From Procambarus clarkii (Eukaryota; Arthropoda; Malacostraca; Decapoda; Cambaridae): a stretch of 64,000 nt of DNA. Below, one piece after another: positions 56,058-64,000 of this stretch (position 1 is its first letter; every line of letters begins with the position of its first letter). Made by a program: the position numbers and the translations under genes. The DNA is taken from the NCBI RefSeq assembly GCF_040958095.1, contig NC_091193.1, positions 25,627,832-25,691,831 on the forward strand, written 5' to 3'. The notes under the pieces were generated by a model. It saw only the letters and a program-made list of their open reading frames with translations, ran no database searches and was not told the origin of the DNA.

Positions 56058-57189
56058 CTACGATTGCATCAGCTACCAGCCAGGGAGAATAAATTCCACA
56101 TATTTATTAATCGAATTAAATCCAGTCTAACCTTGTATTATTTATTAAGGAATATCGATTGGTAATAGATTTATTTTTATTTAGTAAATTATATAGTCCT
56201 TTATTGGAAATATTTTATACAGTTGCGATCAGCTGTTCCAGTAAACAAAGTAATGAACTAAATTTCCACTACGAATATATATTTTCCATTTAACGTCATT
56301 TAGGTTAAATGATCTGCACAGCGAGAAACAATCTAATGTTACCTAATGTACGTTACTGTGACGTAACATAATGTCAGTAACGTTTACATCCATTCGGAAA
56401 CCTGAAGAAAATATTGCAACTTATTCCCTAAGGTTCCAACATTCGTCGCTAGGTGGCGCGTGTGTCACTAGTGCAGGAGACTTAGCAGAGAGAGACGCCA
56501 TTACAGTTAGGTGCCCTGGAGCTGGTCTTTATTATCCATCAAATTGAGGAGCATCCGTGCAGTAATGAGCTTCAGATCGATTCGACAGCTTCAAGAGATT
56601 ACGGACACCACGTCCGGCAAGGCAGAATACCACTGATTAATTATTTTGGCCATTATTCTATAATCATGTTGGTGTCGTTACGCAGCATACAAACCTAATA
56701 ACTCCCGTGAGTGGCATTCTTATTCCCAATCCACTTAGATTTCATGAGTAAAGGCATAAACATATAGCTTTAAGTGGAAGTTACATGTGATTCATATTTC
56801 AGCATGGAGCCAGCTGCAAGAGAAAAGTAATTCAGCCTGCAGAGTCACTTGTCGCCAGAGGGACTGCATTAGACTGGTTATAAAGCTGCTCGATGTAACC
56901 GTCGTTCAACATTGACAGTTAAGCCTCTAATTGTTTCCATTCAGTAGTTAGTTTATTAATTTATGCATTAATTAATTTTGATGATTCATGAATATTATTC
57001 TTTATTATATGTGGACGAACATTATAGAATTTACCCCCCCCCCAAAAAAAAAAAGATGTATAAGGGAATTGCAATAATTTAAATAGAAGTTTTACAGTCC
57101 ACTTCTCTAAATTCATTTTTGAATTAATAATTAAATTTATTATTTGAGATCCATAGATCACTGGTTCTCACATGAATCACTGCACAGCA
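56058..57189. other. AT-rich unique DNA
   Basis: No gene is supported. A CTCF-like motif (ctaggtggcgcg, 56449-56460) and a poly(C)-poly(A) junction at 57037-57053 are visible. Confidence 0.45.
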
Positions 57190-59152
57190 CTCACTGGAGT
57201 GGTGATGGTACAGGCTGGGGGTGGTGATGGTACAGGCTGGGGGTGATGTTACAGGCTGGTAGTGGTGATGGTACAGGCTGTGGGTGGTGATGGTACAGGC
57301 TGGGGGTGGTGATGGTACAGGCTGTGGGTGGTGATGGTACAGGCTGGGGGTGGTGATGGTACAGGCTGTGGGTGGTGATGGTACAGGCTGGGGGTGGTGA
57401 TGGTACAGGCTGGTGGTGGTGATGGTACAGGCTGGGGGTGGTGATGGTACAGGCTGGGGGTGGTGATGGTACAGGCTGTGGGTGGTGATGGTACAGGCTG
57501 GGGGTGGTGATGGTACAGGCTGGGGGTGGTGATGGTACAGGCTGGTAGTGGTGATGGTACAGGCTGTGGGTGGTGATGGTACAGGCTGGGGGTGGTGATG
57601 GTACAGGCTGGGGGTGGTGATGGTACAGGCTGGGGGTGGTGATGGTACAGGCTGGGGGTGGTGATGGTACAGGCTGGGGGTGGTGATGGTACAGGCTGGG
57701 GGTGGTGATGGTACAGGCTGGGGGTGGTGATGGTACAGGCTGGGGGTGGTGATGGTACAGGCTGTGGGTGGTGATGGTACAGGCTGGGGGTGGTGATGGT
57801 ACAGGCTGGGGGTGGTGATGGTACAGGCTGGGGGTGGTGATGGTACAGGCTGGTGGTGATGGTACAGGCTGGGGGTGGTGATGGTACAGGCTGGGGGTGG
57901 TGATGGTACAGGCTGGTAGTGGTGATGGTACAGGCTGGGGGTGGTGATGGTACAGGCTGGTGGTGGTGATGGTACAGGCTGTTGGTGGTGATGGTACAGG
58001 CTGGTGGTGGTGATGGTACAGGCTGGGGGTGGTGATGGTACAGGCTGGTGGTGGTGATGGTACAGGCTGGGGGTGGTGATGGTACAGGCTGGTGGTGGTG
58101 GTGATGGTACAGGCTGGTGGTGGTGATGGTACAGGCTGGGGGTGGTGATGGTACAGGCTGCGGGTGGTGATGGTACAGGCTGGGGGTGGTGATGGTACAG
58201 GCTGGGGGTGGTGATGGTACAGGCTGGGGGTGGTGATGGTACAGGCTGGGGGTGGTGACGGTACAGGCTGGGGGTGGTGACGGTACAGGCTGGGGGTGGT
58301 GATGGTACAGGCTGGTAGTGGTGATGGTACAGGCTGGGGGTGGTGATGGTACAGGCTGGGGGTGGTGATGGTACAGGCTGGGGGTGGTGATCGTACAGGC
58401 TGGGGGTGGTGACGGTACAGGCTGGGGGTGGTGACGGTACAGGCTGGGGGTGGTGACGGTACAGGTTGGGGGTGGTGATGGTACAGGCTGGTGGTGGTGA
58501 CGGTACAGGCTGGGGGTGGTGATGGTACAGGCTGGGGGTGGTGATGGTACAGGCTGGGGGTGGTGATGGTACAGGCTGGGGGTGGTGATGGTACAGGCTA
58601 GGGGTGGTGATGGTACAGGCTGGGGGTGGTGATCGTACAGGCTGGGGGTGGTGACGGTACAGGCTGGGAGTGGTGACGGTACAGGCTGGGGTGGTGATGG
58701 TACAGGCTGGTGGTGGTGATGGTACAGGCTGGGGGTGGTGATGGTACAGGCTAGGGGTGGTAATCGTAGAGGCTGGTAGTGGTGATCATACAGGCTGGGG
58801 GTGGTGATCGTACAGGCTGGGGGTGGTGATCGTACAGGCTGGGGATGGTGATCGTACAGGCTGGGGGTGGTGATCGTACAGGCTGGGGATGGTGATCGTA
58901 CAGGCTGGGGGTGGTGATCGTACAGGCTGGGGTGGTGATGGTACAGGCTGGTAGTGGTGATGGTACAGGCTGGGGTGGTGATGGTACAGGCTGGGGGTGG
59001 TGATCGTACAGGCTGGGGGTGGTGGTCGTACAGGCTGGGGGTGGCGATCCTGCAAGGCTAATGGTGGTGATGGTACAGGCTGGTGGTGGTGATGGTACAG
59101 GCTGGGGGTGGTGATGGTACAGGCTGGTGGTGGTGATGGTACAGGCTGGGGG
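57190..59152. repeat. 22-bp minisatellite, about 89 copies
   Basis: Units of 'gatggtacaggctgggggtg' plus 'gt'. Position-specific variants cluster: 'gaCggtacagg' around 58258-58690, 'gatCgtacagg' from 58390 on, dominant at 58760-59030. A few units have lost one 'ggt'. Confidence 0.98.
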
Positions 59153-59339
59153 TGCCTGTGATGGGTTCCTGCAGCCTGAGCGACAGGTGGCCTGACTACC
59201 GCGGGAGATCAGGACACACACCAGTCTACCTGTCTCTCTTCCTTCCCTCACTTCCTCTTCCGTTCCCTTCTCTCTCTTTTGTCTTTCTCAGTCCCAAAAT
59301 TCTCTACCGACTTGATACGCTCCTGGCAGGTGGTTTGGG

Positions 59340-59348
59340 GGGGGAGAG

Positions 59349-59394
<46 letters not shown>

Positions 59395-59575
59395 AGAGAG
59401 AGAGAGAAGGAGAGAGAGAGAGAGAGAGAAGGAGAAGGAGAGAGAGAGAGGAGAGAAGGGGAGAGAGAGAGAGGAGAGAGAGAAGGAGAGAGAGAGAGAG
59501 AGGAGAGAGAGAGGAGAGAGAGAGAGAGAAGGAGAGAGAGAAGGAGAGAGAGGGAGGGAGGGTGAGAGGGTGAGC
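59340..59575. repeat. (GA)n / GAGAAG purine tract
   Basis: About 235 bases of almost pure purine on the plus strand (GA with GAAG and GGGAG interruptions), able to form triplex-type DNA. Confidence 0.96.
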
Positions 59576-59599
59576 GTGAAGAGAGGTGGAGGGTTAAGA

Positions 59600-62040
59600 A
59601 AGATATATTTTATTTTTATTTATTTATTTATGCATATACAAGAATGTACATAAGGAATGTGAGGATACAAATATGGTAATTACAGTCTTGTAAAGCCACT
59701 AGCACGCGCAGCGTTTCGGGCAGGTCCTTAATCTAAGAAAATTTTGAGGAGGTAAATACTTGCAAAATTATAGACAAAAAATGATAACAGATTACATGAA
59801 ATGAAAAAAAGATGAGAGAAAATTGTAGGTACAGTATATTAAAGCACATAGGTAGCTAAGATTGATTGCAATGACAGCTTGAATGGTAGTTGACAAAAAA
59901 ATTGGTAGGCACAATACAGCAGAAACAATATAAGATTGGTTGCAATGACAGCTTGAATGGTAGTTGACAAAAATTGGTAGTCACAATACAGCATATGGCT
60001 AGCACATTAAAGAAGACAGCAATGAACACAATGATAAGGTTGTTTGAAATTACATAAAAATTAGGAGATTGGGTAACATTAGGTACAGAGCAAATTTAAA
60101 GCTCAGTGTAGGAAACTAAGAAGATGAAGTTAGGTACTTTTTGGTTTTGCTTTTAAATAAGGCAAATGTTTTACAGTTTTTCAATTCACTAGGGAGTGAG
60201 TTCCATAAACTAGGTCCCTTAATTTGCATAGAGTGTTTACACAGATTAAGTTTGACCCTGGGGATATCAAAGAGATATTTATTTCTGGTGTGGTGATAAT
60301 GGGTCCTATTACATCTGTCCAGGGAGAGTTTCAGAGCATGGTTTGCATTTAAGAACAGGGTTTTGTAAATGTAGTTGACACAAGAGAATGTGTGGAGGGA
60401 GTTAATATTTAGCAAGTTTAGGTATTTAAACAAGGGAGCTGAGTGTTGTCTGAAAGCTGAGTTAGTTATCATTCTGATAGCAGATTTTTGCTGTGTGATG
60501 ATGGGCTTAAGGTGGTTTGCAGTGGTAGACCCCCATGCACAGATACCATAATTAAGATAGGGGTAAATTAGTGCATAATATAGTGAGAGGAGAGCAGAGT
60601 TAGGAACATAATATCTGATTTTGGAGAGTATACCAACTGTCTTAGAGACTTTCTTAGTTATGTGTTGAATGTGGGTGCTGAAGTTGAGTCTCTTGTCTAG
60701 GAATAGGCCAAGAAACTTGCCATCATCTTTATTACTGATGTTAATGTTGTCTATCTGTAGCTGAATTGCATTTGATGATTTGCTTCCAAATAAGATGTAG
60801 TAAGTCTTTTCGATGTTTAATGTTAGTTTGTTCGTTGACATCCATAAGTGGACTTTTTTTAATTCATTATTCACAACATTATTTAGTGTATGTGGGTTGA
60901 GGTTTGAATAGATAAGAGTAGTATCGTCAGCAAACAGTATAGGTTTGAGAATAATAGAGACATTAGGCAGATCGTTTATATATATAAGAAATAGAAGAGG
61001 TCCTAAGATGCTGCCCTGTGGCACTCCACCGGTAATTGGTAGAGTGGACGAAGTTGTATCATTGATGGTTACATATTGGTGTCTGTCACTAAGATAGGAT
61101 CGGATGTAGTCAAGGGCAAGGCCTCGGATTCCATAATGCTGGAGTTTAAGTAAGAGGTAGTTGTGATTAACAGTATCAAAGGCTTTTCTTAGGTCAATGA
61201 AGAGTCCAATCGGAAACTCATTTTTGTCAAGGGCTGAGTAGATAACGTCAAGGAGAATAATGATTGCATCGTTGGTGCTCTTTTGGGACCGGAAGCCAAA
61301 CTGGCAGGGGCTGAGTATGTCGAATTTTACGAGGTAGGAATAGAGCTGTTTGTAAATAATTTTTTCAAATATTTTTGATAGAATGGGTAGATTTGATATT
61401 GGTCTATAATTGTTTATGTCCGCCGGATTGCCTCCTTTATGGACTGGCGTTACTATTGCTTTTTTGAGGATATCAGGGAAGGTGTGATACTCTATAGATT
61501 TGTTGAACAGTAGTGCTATGGGTGGCGCAAGGGCATGGGAGGCTCTCTTGTACACAATGGACGGAATTTCACTGGTATTCCCTGCCTTGGTTTTTAGAGA
61601 GTGTATGATGGACACAACATCTGTCGGGCTGATTGGTGAAAGGAGAAGAGAGTTTGGATAGCTGCCTGAGAGATATGTGTTAATATGTGTCTGAGTCTGT
61701 GGGATTTTACTGGCAAGATTAGCACCAACCGATGAAAAGAAACTATTAAATTCATTTGCCATTTCTAAATCAGTTGACGGTATATCCCCATCCTTGTAGA
61801 GTTTTATTTGGTTATGTGAGTGTTGCTTAGTTCCTAGGATACTAGAGATAGTTTTCCAAGTGTTTTTCATGTTGCCTTTTGCTTCATTGAATCTATTCAC
61901 ATAATATGCAAGTTTTGCCTTTCTTATGATACTGGTAAGCATTGATGAGTACCTTTTAGCTACTTCCTTTGAAACTAGGCCAATCCTAACTTTCTTTTCA
62001 TATCCAATAATCACCTGGCCCATAGCTTAAAATGTTGTCA
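59600..62040 (-). mobile_element. 5'-truncated LINE (CR1/L2/Jockey-like) with intact RT frame
   Basis: On the minus strand: the RT frame, about 500 bases of 3' UTR and a terminal run of ATAAATAAATAA (complement of 59607-59633). Its 5' end is truncated close to 62030, so the endonuclease is missing. The family differs from copies A and B and from the RNase H LINEs. It lacks an ACTAGGTGA tail. Confidence 0.9.
60116..62023 (-). CDS. LINE reverse transcriptase, 635 codons, uninterrupted
   Basis: An RNA-directed DNA polymerase domain that would copy the LINE transcript at the nicked target. Residues 1-190 are the linker and RT block 0. Then come NNYRPISNLPILSK (204-217), LFIDLRKAFDTVNH (274-287, catalytic Asp277), GGVPQGSILGPLLFLIYINDLP (332-353, abbreviated motif B) and LFADDTTLIYS (363-373, catalytic Asp366-Asp367). 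A thumb region follows with YPYLNYGICAWG and a C-terminal PSLWNSLP. All catalytic residues are present. There is no frameshift or stop, so this copy is young, but it lacks the N-terminal endonuclease and is not autonomous. The Met start at 62023 may be fortuitous, since the true protein starts upstream. Confidence 0.93.
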   Translation of the reverse strand: MGQVIIGYEKKVRIGLVSKEVAKRYSSMLTSIIRKAKLAYYVNRFNEAKGNMKNTWKTISSILGTKQHSHNQIKLYKDGDIPSTDLEMANEFNSFFSSVGANLASKIPQTQTHINTYLSGSYPNSLLLSPISPTDVVSIIHSLKTKAGNTSEIPSIVYKRASHALAPPIALLFNKSIEYHTFPDILKKAIVTPVHKGGNPADINNYRPISNLPILSKIFEKIIYKQLYSYLVKFDILSPCQFGFRSQKSTNDAIIILLDVIYSALDKNEFPIGLFIDLRKAFDTVNHNYLLLKLQHYGIRGLALDYIRSYLSDRHQYVTINDTTSSTLPITGGVPQGSILGPLLFLIYINDLPNVSIILKPILFADDTTLIYSNLNPHTLNNVVNNELKKVHLWMSTNKLTLNIEKTYYILFGSKSSNAIQLQIDNINISNKDDGKFLGLFLDKRLNFSTHIQHITKKVSKTVGILSKIRYYVPNSALLSLYYALIYPYLNYGICAWGSTTANHLKPIITQQKSAIRMITNSAFRQHSAPLFKYLNLLNINSLHTFSCVNYIYKTLFLNANHALKLSLDRCNRTHYHHTRNKYLFDIPRVKLNLCKHSMQIKGPSLWNSLPSELKNCKTFALFKSKTKKYLTSSS

Positions 62041-62196
62041 CAAGGAACACTTGACCGCCATACTCAGGCCGGGGCAGGTCAAGGGCCACACAACACCCCT
62101 GTGTAGTGGTGACGGCAGGTCGACCCTCTCCGGACGGCAGCCTGGGGTTTTAATTTTTTTTTAATTTTAATTTTGCCCCGAGGGGCGAGTTTATAT
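62041..62196. other. Spacer before the second 51-bp array
   Basis: About 155 bases, including a T-rich stretch at 62148-62173 and 'gccccgaggggcgag' (62175-62189), a small GC palindrome just before the first minisatellite unit. Confidence 0.6.
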
Positions 62197-63256
62197 GGCA
62201 GCGTCACTCATCCTGTGAGTGGACACACCGCCATAGTGACAGTATTGGGCAGCGTCACTCATCCTGTGAGTGGACACACCACCATAGTGACAGTATTGGG
62301 CAGCTTCACTCATCCTGTGAGTGGACACACCGCCATAGTGACAGTATTGGGCAGCGCCACTCATCCTGTGAGTGGACACACCGCCATAGTGACAGTATTG
62401 GGCAGCGTCACTCATCTTGTGAGTGGACACACCACCATAGTGACAGTATTGGGCAGCGTCACTCATCCTGTGAGTGGACACACCGCCATAGTGACAGTAT
62501 TGGGCAGCGTCACTCATCCTGTGAGTGGACACACCGCCATAGTGACAGTATTGGGCAGCGCCACTCATCCTGTGAGTGGACACACCGCCATAGTGACAGT
62601 ATTGGGCAGCGTCACTCATCCTGTGAGTGGACACACCGCCATAGTGACAGTATTGGGCAGCGTCACTCATCTTGTGAGTGGACACACCGCCATAGTGACA
62701 GTATTGGGCAGCGTCACTCATCCTGTGAGTGGACACACCGCCATAGTGACAGTATTGGGCAGCGTCACTCATCCTGTGAGTGGACACACCACCATAGTGA
62801 CAGTATTGGGCAGCGTCACTCATCTTGTGAGTGGACACACCGCCATAGTGACAGTATTGGGCAGCGCCACTCATCCTGTGAGTGAACACACCACCAGAGT
62901 GACAGTATTGGGCAGCGCCACTCATCCTGTGAGTGGACACACCGCCATAGTGACAGTATTGGGCAGCGCCACTCATCCTGTGAGTGGACACACCGCCATA
63001 GTGACAGTATTGGGCAGCGTCACTCATCCTGTGAGTGGACACACCGCCATAGTGACAGTATTGGGCAGCGCCACTCATCCTGTGAGTGAACACACCACCA
63101 GAGTGACAGTATTGGGCAGCGCCACTCATCCTGTGAGTGGACACACCGCCATAGTGACAGTATTGGCCAGCTCCACTCATCCTGTGAGTGGACACACCGC
63201 CATAGTGACAGTATTGGGCAGCGTCACTCATCCTGTGAGTGGACACACCGCCATAG
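62197..63256. repeat. 51-bp minisatellite, about 21 copies
   Basis: The same unit as 2381-2887, with 'gcgTcac' and 'gcgCcac' variants, and a block of three units containing 'gtgaAcacaccaccaGag' that recurs at about 62870 and 63080. The unit spacing is constant. Confidence 0.98.
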
Positions 63257-63570
63257 CAGCATGTACAACACTCCCCAATAGGAAGAAAACCCGGAAGGAT
63301 GTTCATCCAGTCACTTGTACCCAGACACAGCTGGGACTTGCTTAACTGTCTCTAGTGAGCAGCACGAGGCTGATAGTGAGAGAGGAGAGGGCGTGAGGCA
63401 GCGCAAGATGTGAGAGTGGGGCAGGGGGAGGCCGCACACCATCTGGGGCGGAAGTGGGGATGCCCTAAGGTGAGAGGCAAGGGGGAAGAGGGTGGTGGTG
63501 AGGGAGACGGGGTGGGCGGGACGGGTGGGGAGGGAGAAGGGGCCGGGCACATGGCCACCACCCGCCCAAC
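63257..63570. other. Conserved 3' flank of the 51-bp array, then unique DNA
   Basis: 63257-63360 matches 2888-2995. Beyond 63365 the DNA is G-rich and unique, with no gene supported. Confidence 0.7.
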
Positions 63571-63850
63571 CTCCTACACAACCACATAATGAGGAAAAAG
63601 GCAGTTAAAGGCCATGTGATGTAGCTTCTGAGACGCTAGAGTGGACACCCAGGCTGGCGGACCACATGGCAACATACAACGAACAAGGGGACACAGGTGG
63701 ACACCCAGGCTGGCGGACCACATGGCAACATACAACGAACAAGGGGACACAGGTGGAAACTTAGTACCCAGATGAGCCACACAGACGTGGTGGAGGCTGA
63801 CTCCATACACAGTCTCATATATAGATATGCAACCCATCCTCCGAATTGAC
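63571..63850 (+). mobile_element. LINE copy A family, 3' fragment with internal 56-bp duplication
   Basis: 'aaggggacacaggtgg', 'gatgagccacacagacgt' and 'gtggaggctgactccataca' match the last coding segment of copies A and B. A 56-bp segment starting 'acacccaggctggcggacca' occurs twice in tandem at 63645 and 63701. About 70 bases of the family sequence between 'gacgt' and 'ggtgg' are missing. Confidence 0.8.
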
Positions 63851-64000
63851 AGTACGTTTTAATACTAAGTGCATTTTAATAAGTGCATTTCCGGACTGCT
63901 ATACATAGTACATAATTGCACTTATGGGGCTGGTACATTTACCCATCCGCCTCCCCCGATTTAAATCTCCTCGTTTTCTGTGAGGACACTTAAAATTTTA
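63851..64000. other. Unique DNA to the window edge
   Basis: No feature recognised. 'agtgcattt' is repeated at 63868-63888. Confidence 0.4.

Noticed and set aside
56440-56465. CTCF-type insulator site
   Set aside because: A single weak motif match without context; kept only as a remark.

Overview
The window looks like repeat-rich eukaryotic nuclear DNA, most probably from a decapod crustacean such as a crayfish or lobster. That identification is an inference. It rests on the mix of LINE, SINE and MITE families, the very heavy minisatellite load and the absence of any prokaryote-like gene organisation. Roughly 40% of the 63.5 kb of called bases is tandem repeat, and most of the rest is transposable-element sequence. 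The only host genes I can support are two initiator tRNA-Met genes. I find no convincing host protein-coding exon.

Layout. 1-6.3 kb: a broken LINE with endonuclease and reverse transcriptase (RT), a 51-bp minisatellite, an RNase H-bearing LINE remnant on the minus strand and a 27-bp minisatellite. 6.3-11.2 kb: unique DNA alternating with a 27-bp array, CCA-rich arrays and a (TA)n tract. 11.2-17.3 kb: a nearly intact Ty3/gypsy-type LTR retrotransposon on the minus strand, inserted into that (TA)n tract. Its LTRs are almost identical, its integrase lies upstream of an RNase H remnant, and its RT is missing. 17.3-21.2 kb: unique and AT-rich DNA with a 385-bp foldback element and a BEL/Pao-like gag stub. 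21.2-29.0 kb: seven or more different minisatellites, ending in a 3.2-kb GGT-rich array with higher-order repeats.

29.0-33.6 kb: a minus-strand LINE split by an ORF1-only, poly(A)-tailed plus-strand LINE with a direct repeat of about 95-100 bp on both sides. 34.0-34.7 kb: two inverted initiator tRNA-Met genes. 34.8-38.6 kb: three tRNA-derived SINE or SINE-like units, LINE 3' ends and a second copy of the 5'-end LINE family. 38.8-51.7 kb: about 13 kb of four abutting G/C-skewed minisatellites (28, 16, 13 and 23 bp) around a 500-N assembly gap. 52.1-53.5 kb: decayed LINE pieces. 53.5-57.2 kb: AT-rich DNA with a palindromic MITE. 57.2-59.6 kb: a 22-bp array and a GA tract. 59.6-62.0 kb: a 5'-truncated LINE with a fully open 635-codon RT frame. 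62.2-63.3 kb: a second array of the 51-bp minisatellite seen near the start, with the same 3' flank.

How the parts relate. One LINE family recurs at least six times, at 1-2.4, 4.4-4.9, 34.2-34.5, 36.1-36.3, 36.8-38.6 and 63.6-63.85 kb. Where the end is preserved it finishes in an ACTAGGTGA-type tail. A SINE at 36.5 kb ends in the same 3' sequence, so this LINE probably mobilises it. The 27-bp array at 4.9-6.25 kb is built from the same tail motif. The most notable single object is the RT-less, INT-before-RNase H gypsy element (Gmr1-like gene order), whose near-identical LTRs imply recent mobilisation in trans.
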